NCBI GenBank assembly: GCA_039819085.1
Contig: JBCBSQ010000022.1
Coordinates: forward strand, 1 to 37,146
Direction: 5' to 3'
Length of the DNA stretch: 37,146 nucleotides
Source: MED-G105 sp039819085
Lineage (GTDB): Bacteria; Pseudomonadota; Alphaproteobacteria; Caulobacterales; Parvularculaceae
This document shows positions 24,492 to 32,646 of the stretch, piece after piece. The translations under genes and the position numbers were made by a program. The stretch's first letter is position 1. Every line of letters begins with the position of its first letter. A model generated the notes under the pieces. That model searched no databases, was not told the DNA's origin, and saw only the letters and a program-made list of their open reading frames with translations.

Positions 24492-25814
24492 ATGGCTCGC
24501 ATGACGAGCCACTACTCCTCTCCTCGCGCGGACGTCGTCTCGATGGGCTGCCGGCTCAATCTCGCCGAAGGCGAGGCGATGAAGCGCGCGCTTTCGGACG
24601 CCGGCGCAGCGGACATTGTCATCGTCAACACTTGCGGGGTCACGAACGAGGCGGCGCGGCAATCGCGCCAGACGATCCGCAAGCTTAGGCGAGAGCGCCC
24701 TCAGGCGCGTCTTTTCGTGACTGGCTGCGCAGCGCAGATTGATCAGGCGGCCTTCGCGGCGATGCCCGAAGTGGATGCGGTTGTCGGCAACGCATCAAAG
24801 CTTGAGCCGCAAACCTGGGCCGCGCTGGCCAGCGCGCCGCGCGCCGCAGAACCAATTCTGATGGTCGACGACATTATGAGCGTGCGGACGACCGCGCCGC
24901 AGCTCATGCCAGGTTACGGCGACCGGTCGCGGGCGTTTCTTCAGGTGCAAAACGGCTGTGACCACCGCTGCACGTTTTGCGCGATCCCTTATGGCCGTGG
25001 GAACGCGCGGTCAGCGCCCGTAAAGGATGTAATCGCTCAAGCGCGTGCGCTCGCTGACGCCGGGCATGATGAACTCGTTCTTACCGGCGTCGACATCACC
25101 TCATGGGGGACCGACCTCACCGACCGGCCGGCGCTTGGCGCGCTCGTCTCCGCGGTGCTCGACGCCGTCCCCGAGGTCAAACGCCTGCGCCTGTCCTCGA
25201 TCGACGGCGCGGAGCTGGACGATGAGCTGTTCGATCGGCTTACCGGTGACGACCGGCTCGCGCCGCATGTTCACCTCTCGGTCCAGGCGGGGGACGACAT
25301 GATCCTGAAGCGGATGAAGCGGCGCCATTCGCGCAGCGACGTCATCGGTCTCACAGCGCGCCTCAGGGCGCGGCGACCTGACATCGCCGTCGGGGCCGAC
25401 ATCATCGCCGGGTTTCCGACGGAGACGGAGGAGATGTTCCGGAACAGCCTCCGGCTCATTGACGAGGCCGGATTGAATTTCCTGCATGTCTTTCCTTTCT
25501 CGCCGCGCAAGGGAACGCCCGCCGCCCGCATGCCGCAGGTGGACCGCGCAGTGATAAAGGAACGAGCGCGGAGACTGCGCGCGAAAGGCTCGGCCGCGAC
25601 GAACCGATTCCTCGCGTCGCTCGTCGGACGTCAATTCGACGGGGTCGTCGAGACGGGGGGCGCGGCGCGGCTTGGGAACTTCGCCTCTGTTCGCCTGCTC
25701 GCGCCGCCACCGTCAGGCCTTACAGGCCGCCTCACGCGCATCGACGTGGTCGCGCTTGAGACGGATCGCGGACTGACAGGCCGCATCGCAGCGCCGCGCA
25801 GCGCGACGGAGTAA
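24492..25814 (+). CDS. mtaB: tRNA t6A37 methylthiotransferase MtaB
   Basis: A radical-SAM methylthiotransferase of 440 residues that converts t6A37 to ms2t6A37, acting downstream of TsaB. N-terminal cluster cysteines are in SMGCRLN (C20), NTCGVTN (C48) and TGCAAQ (C79); the radical-SAM motif CDHRCTFC has C156, C160 and C163. The C-terminal part is the TRAM-like region. GCRLN rather than GCQMN separates it from MiaB. The reading frame extends far upstream to 24264 into flbT, but family similarity begins just after the ATGs at 24492 and 24501; neither has a strong ribosome site. The usual alphaproteobacterial neighbour dapF is missing, replaced by flbT; ftsY follows 5 bases later. Confidence 0.93.
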   Translation: MARMTSHYSSPRADVVSMGCRLNLAEGEAMKRALSDAGAADIVIVNTCGVTNEAARQSRQTIRKLRRERPQARLFVTGCAAQIDQAAFAAMPEVDAVVGNASKLEPQTWAALASAPRAAEPILMVDDIMSVRTTAPQLMPGYGDRSRAFLQVQNGCDHRCTFCAIPYGRGNARSAPVKDVIAQARALADAGHDELVLTGVDITSWGTDLTDRPALGALVSAVLDAVPEVKRLRLSSIDGAELDDELFDRLTGDDRLAPHVHLSVQAGDDMILKRMKRRHSRSDVIGLTARLRARRPDIAVGADIIAGFPTETEEMFRNSLRLIDEAGLNFLHVFPFSPRKGTPAARMPQVDRAVIKERARRLRAKGSAATNRFLASLVGRQFDGVVETGGAARLGNFASVRLLAPPPSGLTGRLTRIDVVALETDRGLTGRIAAPRSATE

Positions 25815-25819
25815 CGCTC

Positions 25820-27187
25820 ATGGCGGACAATTTCTTCTCCAAACTCTTCAAAGGCGGCAAGAAGAAGGACGAGCCGCCGCGCCGCGATGAAGCGCCGCCT
25901 GTCGAGGAGGCGTTAGACGACCGGGTCGAGGCCTCCGCGCCGGCCGACGCGCCAACGCCGTCAGCCGAGCTTTCTCCAGCGCCAATCGCTCCTGATACGG
26001 CGCCCGTACCGCCAGAAACGCGCCCTGTAGAGCCTCTAACCGCGCCGCAGGCGCCACCGCCCGAATCTGCGCCTGCGCGAGACGAGCCTGAGGCGGGGCT
26101 TGATCCCGCATCGGCCGCGCCGAACCTTGATGCGCCGGAACCGCCGCAATCGGACGTTCAGACCGCCCCGGAACCAGACCTCCCGCGCAATGGCGGCGTC
26201 GATCCCCGGCCGCCAACGGACGCCAAAGCCGAGGAAGCAGAACCGGCGAAAACCGGCGGCTGGTTTTCGCGCCTGAAGCGCGGCCTGTCGCGCACGTCTA
26301 CAAAACTTTCCGACGGCGTCACGGCGATCTTCACCAAACGCAAGCTTGACGACGAGGCGATCGAGGACCTTCAGGACCTCCTCATCGCCTCCGATCTCGG
26401 CGTCAATATCGCGGCGAAAGTGACGACCGAACTCGCCAAGGATCGTTTCGACAAAGACGTCACCGACGCCGAAGTGCGCGCCGCCCTCGCCGAGATCGTC
26501 GCCGGCTCGCTGCAGCCCCTCGAACAACCGCTTACGGTCGATCCGACGAGGAAACCGTTTGTGATCCTGATGACCGGCGTCAACGGCGCCGGCAAGACGA
26601 CGACCATCGGCAAACTCGCCGCAAAATACATGAGCGAAGGCAAGTCGGTCATGCTGGCGGCGGGCGACACCTTCCGCGCCGCGGCGATCGAGCAATTGAC
26701 CGCCTGGGGCGAGCGCGCTGGCGCGCCTGTCGTCGCGAAAGACGTCGGCGCGGATGCGGCGGGCCTCGCTTTTGACGCGCTGAAACAGGCCCAGGACGCC
26801 GGCGCGGACGTATTGCTCATCGACACGGCCGGCCGGCTTCAGAACCGCAAGGAACTCATGGACGAACTCGCCAAAATCGTCCGCGTTTTGAAGAAGCTCG
26901 ATCCGGACGCGCCGCATTCGACGCTGCTCGTCCTTGACGCGACGGTCGGGCAGAATGCGTTGAGCCAGGCGCAGGCGTTCAAGGAGATTGCCGACGTGAC
27001 AGGCGTTGTGATGACCAAGCTCGACGGCACCGCGCGCGGCGGGGTGCTCGTGGCGCTCGCCGACAAGCACGCGCTGCCGATCCATTATGTCGGCGTCGGC
27101 GAAGGCGTCGACGATCTGCAGCCGTTTGACGCAAAGGCCTTCGCTGAGGCCCTCGCCGGCGAGGGCGCCGCCTCGCAAGCCGCCTAG
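25820..27187 (+). CDS. ftsY: Signal recognition particle receptor FtsY
   Basis: The SRP receptor GTPase (455 residues) that docks ribosome-SRP complexes at the inner membrane. A basic N-terminal anchor (MADNFFSKLFKGGKKK) and a Pro/Ala/Glu-rich acidic A domain (to about 145) precede the NG domain. A second basic amphipathic stretch (WFSRLKRGLSRTSTKLSDG) is the usual membrane-binding element before N. G-domain motifs: GVNGAGKT (253-260), DTAGRLQN, TKLDGTARGG. The ATG has GGAG within the mtaB stop region, 7 bases upstream. The family order mtaB-ftsY-yciB is conserved in this class. Confidence 0.96.
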   Translation: MADNFFSKLFKGGKKKDEPPRRDEAPPVEEALDDRVEASAPADAPTPSAELSPAPIAPDTAPVPPETRPVEPLTAPQAPPPESAPARDEPEAGLDPASAAPNLDAPEPPQSDVQTAPEPDLPRNGGVDPRPPTDAKAEEAEPAKTGGWFSRLKRGLSRTSTKLSDGVTAIFTKRKLDDEAIEDLQDLLIASDLGVNIAAKVTTELAKDRFDKDVTDAEVRAALAEIVAGSLQPLEQPLTVDPTRKPFVILMTGVNGAGKTTTIGKLAAKYMSEGKSVMLAAGDTFRAAAIEQLTAWGERAGAPVVAKDVGADAAGLAFDALKQAQDAGADVLLIDTAGRLQNRKELMDELAKIVRVLKKLDPDAPHSTLLVLDATVGQNALSQAQAFKEIADVTGVVMTKLDGTARGGVLVALADKHALPIHYVGVGEGVDDLQPFDAKAFAEALAGEGAASQAA

Positions 27188-27217
27188 AAGCCTAACAACG
27201 CCCTCGGAGAGTTTCAC

Positions 27218-27937
27218 TTGAAGGACGCAAACCAATCCCCTCAGGCGCCGGAGACCGATCAACCATCGGCGCGGCGGATGTCGCACACGGCGAAGTACCT
27301 GGTGGACCTCGGGCCGCTGGCGGTGTTCTTCATTGTCTATTTCTTCGGAAAAAGGCTCGCGCCCATCGCCGGCGCGGTCCTTGGACGGGACCTCGCCATT
27401 CCGGAAGGCGGCGAACTCTTCGCGGCGCTCATCGCCTATATGCCGGTCTTCGCGGTCGCGTTCGGCTATAGTCTATGGCGGGAGCGGCGGGTCGCGCCAA
27501 TGCTGATCATCAGCTTCGTGATGGTCGTGCTGCTTGGGTCCCTGACGCTGTTTTTGAAGGACAAAACGTTCTTCTACATGAAGCCGACAATCGCCTACGC
27601 CCTCTTCGCCGCGACCCTCGCCGGCGGCCTCGCGTCGGGGCGCAATCTCCTGAAGGCGGCGTTTGACGGCGCCCTGCACCTGCCCGACGCGGCGTGGATC
27701 GCGCTCACAAAGAGGTATGCGATCTTCTTCGCGGCGCTGGCCATCGTGCACGAAGTCCTTTGGCGCTGGCTGATGCGCGACTGCGATTACAATGCCGGCC
27801 CCACCTGTCCGGGCGAACCGATCTGGGTCCAGGCGAAGCTGTTCGGCTTCACCACGATCAACATCGTCTTCGCGGCGGCGCAGGGACCTTTCCTCGCCCG
27901 TCACATGAAAGCGGCGGAAAACACCGCGGGCGAATGA
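27218..27937 (+). CDS. yciB: Inner-membrane protein YciB (IspZ-like)
   Basis: A 239-residue polytopic membrane protein of the YciB/IspZ septation family. In other bacteria it supports cell-envelope synthesis and septation. The core begins KYLVDLGPLAVFFIVYFFG, with further segments, and FFYMKPTIAYALFA and ALTKRYAIFFAALAIVHEVLWR are typical; about five membrane helices are visible. Start chosen at TTG 27218 because GGAG lies 9 bases upstream; the ATG at 27278 would remove 20 residues of non-conserved leader. It follows ftsY by 30 bases and is convergent with the Nudix gene. Confidence 0.9.
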   Translation: MKDANQSPQAPETDQPSARRMSHTAKYLVDLGPLAVFFIVYFFGKRLAPIAGAVLGRDLAIPEGGELFAALIAYMPVFAVAFGYSLWRERRVAPMLIISFVMVVLLGSLTLFLKDKTFFYMKPTIAYALFAATLAGGLASGRNLLKAAFDGALHLPDAAWIALTKRYAIFFAALAIVHEVLWRWLMRDCDYNAGPTCPGEPIWVQAKLFGFTTINIVFAAAQGPFLARHMKAAENTAGE

Positions 27938-27945
27938 TCAGGTCT

Positions 27946-28488
27946 TCAAACGCCTTCGATCGGATTTGAGAAAGGCGCGAAGTCGTCTCGATCCTTTGTT
28001 TCGCGCCAGTGCCGCAACGCCCAGCCGACCGTCGGAAAAGCGATATCCGCCCAGGGAATGTCCGCCCAGGCGAACATCCCCACTTCCAGACTTTCCGGCC
28101 CCGGCGCAATATCTGGGTCGGCGAGCCGCGCGCGAAACATGATCTGGACCTGCGAAATGCGTTCAACAGAATAAACCGCGAGCACGCGATCAAGCTCTAG
28201 TTGGGCGCGCGCTTCTTCATAGGCTTCGCGCCGAGCGCCATCCTCGACGCTTTCGTTTACCTCCAGATAGCCCGCCGGCAGCGTCCAATATCCCTTGCGC
28301 GGCTCAATTGCCCGCCGACAGAGGAGGATTCTCCCCTCGCGCGTCGCCACCGATCCGACCACGATCTTGGGGTTCTTGTAGTCGACGAAACCGCAGGTGC
28401 CGCATACCGACCGTGGTCGATCGTCATCGTCCGGCACCCTTTCGTCGAAGTTCTGCGCCATAGGAAATTCTGTCATCTGCGCCTTCAT
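27946..28488 (-). CDS. Nudix hydrolase with CxxC motif
   Basis: A 180-residue Nudix protein. The N-terminal region has one CGTC pair (C29, C32), possibly half a zinc ribbon. The Nudix box starts GYLEVNE and continues REAYEEAR, matching G-x5-E-x7-RE-x2-EE except that the last glycine is Arg. It is probably an NADH-pyrophosphatase-like or ADP-ribose-type hydrolase, but substrate cannot be told. The ATG at 28488 follows GGAAG at 8 bases; the frame runs on to 28608 without better support, and an ATG at 28461 is the alternative. Confidence 0.85.
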   Translation of the reverse strand: MKAQMTEFPMAQNFDERVPDDDDRPRSVCGTCGFVDYKNPKIVVGSVATREGRILLCRRAIEPRKGYWTLPAGYLEVNESVEDGARREAYEEARAQLELDRVLAVYSVERISQVQIMFRARLADPDIAPGPESLEVGMFAWADIPWADIAFPTVGWALRHWRETKDRDDFAPFSNPIEGV

Positions 28489-28882
28489 GCTCGCGTCTTC
28501 CAGGGCGAAGGGAAGCGCGCGACGCGCCCCAACGCAAGCGCTCCCGGCCAAGAACGGCGCGCCATCCAGGATCGCCCGCCGCCGGCTGGATACGCCGCAC
28601 CGCCACAAAATGCGTCCGTCTCCCGATCATCCGTCTTCGCTTTTCCGATCACGGGCCAATATGATCATCGAACCGCAAACTGAGCGTTCGACCTCATCAA
28701 TTGTGATGCGGAAAGGTCGTGCCGGGACAGGTCGCCTGCGGAAGGTCCGCTCAAGGTCGAATGAGCCGACAATTCATGATTGTGTTGCATTATTGTCGAT
28801 GACGGTTGCGCGGCAATGATATATTTACGCTCCGCGAGCAAATCATCTACATTGAGCGCTGCGCCAAATCTTCGAGGCAAGG

Positions 28883-28917
28883 CGCTTGTCTGGGTTCTCC
28901 AACCGAAGCGTTTTTTT
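28883..28917 (+). terminator. Intrinsic terminator with no gene in front of it
   Basis: CGCTT pairs with AAGCG and, inside it, GGTT pairs with AACC around a CTCC loop, with a small asymmetric bulge. Seven Ts (28911-28917) follow directly. This is the form of a rho-independent terminator on the plus strand, yet no plus-strand coding gene precedes it for about 950 bases. GAGCGC at about 28854-28859 could pair with GCGCTT as an alternative structure, so attenuation of the downstream marR gene is possible. Confidence 0.6.
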
Positions 28918-29050
28918 GATCCGGCCGGGGGCGGATCGATAACCGGGAGGAGGCCGATCGCTCCGGGAGACCTTTGGAGCGGACCGAGCCGGCGAACGGC
29001 GTCGCACAAGGCGATCATCGCCGCGGCGGAGGGGCGCCAAAACGACACGA

Positions 29051-29073
29051 GCCCATTGGAACCAGAAATGGGC
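29051..29073 (+). promoter_or_regulatory. Inverted repeat just before the marR-like gene
   Basis: GCCCATT (29051-29057) and AATGGGC (29067-29073) form a perfect 7-base inverted repeat with a 9-base spacer. It ends 6 bases before the GGAG ribosome site of the marR-like gene. It could be an operator for autoregulation, as is common for MarR proteins, or an RNA hairpin limiting translation. Confidence 0.45.
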
Positions 29074-29093
29074 ACAGATGGAGAAGCTAGATC

Positions 29094-29678
29094 ATGGCTT
29101 ACAATCTCAGGAAATCACCGGGCCACCTTCTGCGCCGCGCGCAGCAGTACGCCCACGACCTTTACTCCAAGGAAGTCGGCTCAAAGGGCCCGACGCCGCG
29201 TCAGTTCGAAGTTCTGCACACTGTTTCGCAGAATGAAGGCCTCAGCCAAACCGACCTCGTGCGCGCCACCGGCATCGACCGCTCAACGCTCGCTGACATG
29301 ATCGCTCGGATGATTAATAAGGGCCTTCTGTCGCGCTCGCGCACGAAGGAAGACGCCCGGGCGAACGCCGTCAGCATCACCGCCGCCGGCAAGCGCATGC
29401 TGCAAAGCGCGATGAACAGCGTCAACAAGGCCGAATCCGCAGCGCTCGCGGTTCTGCCGAAGACGCAACAGGCCGCCTTCATGAAGGCGCTCGGCGCATA
29501 CGCCGACGCGCTCGACAAGATGGAGGACGCCGCGCCGGCGCCGCGCAAGAAGCGCGCCGCGACCAAGAAGAAGAAAGCCGCGCCGGCGCGCAAGAAAGCC
29601 GCCGCCAAGAAAAAAGCGCCGGCGAAGCGCAAGGCGCCCGCCAAGAAAAAGCGCGCCGTAAAGCGCCGCGGCCGCTAA
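29094..29678 (+). CDS. MarR-family regulator with histone-H1-like basic tail
   Basis: A 194-residue MarR-type winged-helix regulator (about 15-140): LSQTDLVRATGIDRSTLADMIARMINKGLL in parts SQTDLVRATG, DRSTLADMIARM form the recognition helices, then the wing RSRTKEDARANAVSIT. From residue 147 the protein turns into a low-complexity tail of Lys, Arg, Ala and Pro; 25 of the last 44 residues are Lys or Arg, with repeated KKAPAK-like units resembling histone H1 and AlgP. The tail likely gives non-specific DNA binding (inference). GGAG (29080-29083) is 10 bases before the ATG. Ligand and targets are unknown. Confidence 0.85.
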   Translation: MAYNLRKSPGHLLRRAQQYAHDLYSKEVGSKGPTPRQFEVLHTVSQNEGLSQTDLVRATGIDRSTLADMIARMINKGLLSRSRTKEDARANAVSITAAGKRMLQSAMNSVNKAESAALAVLPKTQQAAFMKALGAYADALDKMEDAAPAPRKKRAATKKKKAAPARKKAAAKKKAPAKRKAPAKKKRAVKRRGR

Positions 29679-29702
29679 ACCCGGGCAAATAGGAATAGCG
29701 AG

Positions 29703-29776
29703 AGCGTCCTTATTGGACGCTTGAGGGGCGACGCGAACGTCGCCGCGCTTCTACGGGCGCGGCGGCGTTTGCTTTT
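29703..29776. terminator. Hairpin cluster between convergent genes (possible terminator)
   Basis: Three perfect inverted repeats lie in a row: AGCGTCC/GGACGCT (29703-29721), GGCGACG/CGTCGCC with a CGAA loop (29727-29744), and CGCCGCG/CGCGGCG (29741-29764), the last followed by GTTTGCTTTT. The second and third overlap and would compete. They lie between the convergent marR-like and SpoU-type genes, where a terminator is expected. Confidence 0.45.
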
Positions 29777-29802
29777 GAGGCGGGACGGTAGAAAAGCCGT
29801 CG

Positions 29803-30315
29803 TCAGCGCGGTCTGCGCGCATCCCAGTCCGCGACGGGCGGCGCGCCTTCAGTCGCCCGCACCCGGGGCGGATGGCCGCCGAGCGCAATCGTGCGATCGT
29901 ACATGACGATTGCGGCCGCCACAGAGAGATTGACGCAAAACTTCGTCGGGATCTTCACGAGATGATCGCATCGCGCAGCGGCCGCTTCGGACAGGCTGCC
30001 CTTTTCCGGCCCGAGAAGATACGCCGCCTGGGGCGGATGCCGAAAGCTCGGCAAATCAACGGCGCGGTCATCAAGCTCCACGCCGACAAGCGCGCATCCC
30101 TTCGGCAGACGCATCTCCTCCGCGGACGCCCATTCATAAAGCGGCACATGGACTTCAGCGTGCGATGTGTCCGAGTTGACGATCTCCCTGGCGCGATGCT
30201 GCGCGCCGAGCGTGAAGACAAAGGACGCATTAAAGGCGTGGGCGGTGCGCAGGACGGCCCCCAGATTCATCGCCTTTGAAATGCGCTCCGAACCGACGCC
30301 GAAATAGCCGCGCAT
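29803..30315 (-). CDS. SpoU/TrmH-family RNA 2'-O-methyltransferase
   Basis: A 170-residue SPOUT methyltransferase. SpoU motif 1 is in the N-terminal NLGAVLRTAHAFNASFVF, motif 2 is AYLLGPEKGSLSE, and motif 3 is CVNLSVAAAIVMYDR. The short length, without extra N-terminal domain, resembles TrmL/TrmH-type tRNA ribose methylases, but the target nucleotide cannot be assigned. AGGAGG lies 6 bases before the ATG. It starts 10 bases after xthA on the same strand, so the two are probably co-transcribed. Confidence 0.85.
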   Translation of the reverse strand: MRGYFGVGSERISKAMNLGAVLRTAHAFNASFVFTLGAQHRAREIVNSDTSHAEVHVPLYEWASAEEMRLPKGCALVGVELDDRAVDLPSFRHPPQAAYLLGPEKGSLSEAAAARCDHLVKIPTKFCVNLSVAAAIVMYDRTIALGGHPPRVRATEGAPPVADWDARRPR

Positions 30316-30325
30316 TGCGGGCCTC

Positions 30326-31126
30326 CTAAATGCCCAAGGTCAGGGAAACCGGAACGTGGTCGGACGGCTTCTCCCAGCCGCGGCAGTCTTCAGATATCGA
30401 GAACGCTTTCCGGCCATTGGCGAGCGCGGCCTTCTTCAGTCCCTTGCTCACCCAGATATGGTCGAGCCGGCGGCCGCGATTGGACGCGCGCCAATCGCGC
30501 GCGCGATACGACCACCACGTATAGAGTTTTTCCGATTGCGGCACATGCTCGCGCGCGACGTCGATCCAGCCGCCTTCGTCGCGCGCCAGGGCAAGCGCTT
30601 CGGTTTCTACAGGCGTATGGGAGACGACGTTCAGAAGCTGTTTGTGCGACCACACGTCGTTTTCAAATGGCGCGACATTCAAGTCGCCAACAAGCACCGC
30701 TTTTGCGCGCGGACCGACGCGCGGGCGTTCACGCATCTCTCCCAGGAAGCGCAGCTTGTGGTCGAACTTCTCGTTTGTCGCCGGGTCGGGTTCGTCCCCG
30801 CCGGAGGGCACATAGAAGTTGTGAACCGTGACGCCTGCTTCCGTCATGACGCTGACGTGCCGCGCATCTTCCTTGCCGCAGAAAAAGAGACGATCGACTT
30901 TTTTGAACGGCGCGCGGGCGATCGTCGCCACGCCATGATGCCCACCCTGACCGTGCACGGCGCAATGCGGATAGCCCGCCGCGGCAAGCGCTTTTGTTGG
31001 GAACTGATCCGTCGCGCATTTGATCTCCTGGAGACAAAGAACGTCCGGCGCCTCTTCCTTCAGAAAGCGAGTGACCGCGTCGATGCGTAGGCGGACCGAG
31101 TTGATGTTCCAGGTGGTGATTTTCAT
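30326..31126 (-). CDS. xthA: Exodeoxyribonuclease III
   Basis: A 266-residue ExoIII/AP-endonuclease that cuts at abasic sites and removes 3' blocks in base-excision repair. Motifs: WNINSVR near the N-terminus (N7), CLQEIKC (catalytic Glu), FYVPSGGDEPD, VLVGDLNVAP (D and N of the active site), RLDHIWVS, and the closing SDHVPVS with the general-base Asp-His pair. All catalytic residues are present. Its start is close to, and divergent from, the TauE/SafE gene. lolA and xthA are near neighbours in related genomes; here a transporter, an unknown gene and a small RNA candidate lie between. Confidence 0.95.
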   Translation of the reverse strand: MKITTWNINSVRLRIDAVTRFLKEEAPDVLCLQEIKCATDQFPTKALAAAGYPHCAVHGQGGHHGVATIARAPFKKVDRLFFCGKEDARHVSVMTEAGVTVHNFYVPSGGDEPDPATNEKFDHKLRFLGEMRERPRVGPRAKAVLVGDLNVAPFENDVWSHKQLLNVVSHTPVETEALALARDEGGWIDVAREHVPQSEKLYTWWSYRARDWRASNRGRRLDHIWVSKGLKKAALANGRKAFSISEDCRGWEKPSDHVPVSLTLGI

Positions 31127-31225
31127 GATCGAAGTTTGTGCCGCGCAAGACCAGGGCGCGCAAGTACGCGCGTTGCGGACCGTTCCGGTTTGCCCATTGC
31201 GCCCGCCGCGGTTAGGACGCGACGC

Positions 31226-31990
31226 ATGCCGCTGCTTCCCGAAGATCTTTCGCCCCTCGCCGCAGGGCTTGTCATCGTCGCGAGCTTCTTCACCTCGGCG
31301 CTAACGGCCGCCCTTGGGATCGGGGGCGGACTTCTCCTGTTGGCGATCATGGGCGCCGCCCTACCCCCCATGGCGGTCGTGCCGGTGCACGGCGTCGCGC
31401 AGCTCGCCTCGAACGCTAGCCGGCTCGCCATCTTGCGCGCGCATGTGGTCTGGCCGGCGATCGGCTGGTTCGCGCTCGGCGGCCTTCTCGGCGCGACGCT
31501 CGGCGCGCGGCTCTATGTGGACCTGCCAGCCTGGGCGTTGCGGATTGGCGTCGGCGCGTTTGTGCTCGCCGCCGCATGGGGCCCAAAGCCGGCGTCCCTG
31601 CGGCCAGGTCCGCGCAGCTTCGCCAGCGTCGGCGCGGTCGGTTCGTTTCTGTCCATGTTCTTTGGCGCGACAGGGCCTATCGCCGCCGCAATGCTCGCCG
31701 CCACCGGATGGCCGCGCCTCAATATCGTCGGCAGCCACGCCGCGGCGATGACGGCGCAACACGGGATCAAATCACTCGCCTTCGGCGCCGTCGGATTCGC
31801 GTTCTGGCCATGGGCGAGCGTCATCGCCGGAATCGTTGTCGCCGGCGCAGGCGGGTCCTGGGTTGGCTCGAAGATCCTGAAACGCCTCCCCGAGGCCGCC
31901 TTCCAGCGCGGGCTGAAACTCGCGCTGACGGCCGCCGCGGTTTACCTCATCGCTCGCGGCCTACTCGACGCCGCCGCTAGAACAGATTGA
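31226..31990 (+). CDS. TauE/SafE-family (TSUP) membrane transporter
   Basis: A 254-residue polytopic protein of the sulfite/organosulfonate exporter family. Two repeats are visible, each starting with a Gly-rich segment: LTAALGIGGGLLLLAIMGAALPPMAVVPVHGV in the first (parts: GIGGGLLLLA, MAVVPVHGVAQLASN) and SFLSMFFGATGPIAAAMLA in the second, as in TSUP proteins. About eight membrane segments. The ATG at 31226 follows AGGA at 8 bases; an upstream TTG at 31136 would add 30 basic, unconserved residues. Substrate is unknown; the family handles sulfite, sulfoacetate and other small anions. The 3' end overlaps the next gene by 14 bases. Confidence 0.85.
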   Translation: MPLLPEDLSPLAAGLVIVASFFTSALTAALGIGGGLLLLAIMGAALPPMAVVPVHGVAQLASNASRLAILRAHVVWPAIGWFALGGLLGATLGARLYVDLPAWALRIGVGAFVLAAAWGPKPASLRPGPRSFASVGAVGSFLSMFFGATGPIAAAMLAATGWPRLNIVGSHAAAMTAQHGIKSLAFGAVGFAFWPWASVIAGIVVAGAGGSWVGSKILKRLPEAAFQRGLKLALTAAAVYLIARGLLDAAARTD

Positions 31991-32570
31991 ACGTCTGGCC
32001 TGCGACGCCAATCGGCCAGCGGCCGAACTCGAACAACTGAAACTTCGCATTGAACGCCTGAGCCGCCGGGTCATCCTCAGCCGCGCCAGCGATCCTGGAA
32101 AGAAGCGCTCCGTGGGCCGCCTGGGCGGCGGCGCCGACGGCGAGCTGGCGGACCTCGGGGTCGACGAGATCCCAGATGCTCGACGCCTCCTCAATGGCCG
32201 CGTCAGCCGCGGAGGACACCGCGTCCGCCGCTGCGGCCATGGAAAACTTCAACGCATCTTCAGACAGCTCATCGAGCGCGCGCGCGGCGATGTCAGTCCG
32301 CAGCAGCTCTTCTGCTTCCCAGGCGGGCGTATTCCAATCGAGGCTCTCCGCCGCCGCGGCGGCGTCCTCCCAATTGGCGACAACCGCCACGTCCGCGTGC
32401 GGAAAACCGAGGGCGTCCGAAAACACTTTCGCGGCCGCCTCCGCGCCCGGCGACAATGGCTCGCCAAGATTTGCGAACCAGGGGATCGCATCAAGTTCGC
32501 GCACAAACGCGCCCACCTTCGTCAGGCCGGGCAGATCCGCCTCCAGCGCCTCAAGGTCTTCATCCGCCAT
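31977..32570 (-). CDS. Hypothetical acidic Ala-rich protein
   Basis: I do not recognise this family. It is a soluble protein of 197 residues, strongly acidic and rich in alanine, with no signal peptide or cysteine. Residues about 20-80 (GAFVRELDAIPWFANLGEPL and on) look globular; the middle is helical (AAAADAVSSAADAAIEEASSIWDLVDPEVR). The ATG at 32570 follows AGGAAG at about 9 bases; the frame continues upstream to 32753 through the small RNA candidate but that part looks non-coding. It is convergent with the TauE/SafE gene. Confidence 0.7.
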   Translation of the reverse strand: MADEDLEALEADLPGLTKVGAFVRELDAIPWFANLGEPLSPGAEAAAKVFSDALGFPHADVAVVANWEDAAAAAESLDWNTPAWEAEELLRTDIAARALDELSEDALKFSMAAAADAVSSAADAAIEEASSIWDLVDPEVRQLAVGAAAQAAHGALLSRIAGAAEDDPAAQAFNAKFQLFEFGRWPIGVAGQTFNLF

Positions 32571-32615
32571 TTGCGTGCTCTTCCTTTCGCCCCAAGGTTG
32601 CGCGCCCTTCGCGAT

Positions 32616-32646
32616 AAAAAAAGCGCCCGGTCCGAAGACCGGGCGC
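32616..32646 (-). terminator. Strong intrinsic terminator, minus strand
   Basis: On the minus strand a perfect 10-base stem (GCGCCCGGTC / GACCGGGCGC, 32637-32646 with 32623-32632) with a TTCG tetraloop is followed by seven Ts (32622-32616). It is a textbook rho-independent terminator. It ends the small RNA candidate and possibly read-through transcription from lolA. In the plus direction the flank is not T-rich. Confidence 0.9.

Larger units (their letters stand above)
28489..29093. other. 605-base gene-free stretch with structured elements
   Basis: No gene I trust lies here. The part from about 28770 to 28860 is visibly richer in A and T than its surroundings and contains a dyad, ACAAT-N5-ATTGT (28769-28783). 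Then come an intrinsic terminator (28883-28917), a hairpin GATCCG/CGGATC (28918-28937), a CGCTCC/GGAGCG pair, and a hairpin next to the marR ribosome site. Some open frames cross the region but have no recognisable product. It may hold a small RNA gene or a long regulated leader. Confidence 0.5.

Noticed and set aside
26036..27286. Long minus-strand open frame of 416 codons over ftsY
   Set aside because: It is the antisense of a clear ftsY gene, as expected in GC-rich DNA; the translation is low-complexity and has no domain.
28780..29301. A 173-residue open frame over the marR upstream region
   Set aside because: It overlaps the start of marR in another frame, crosses the intrinsic terminator and gives no recognisable protein.
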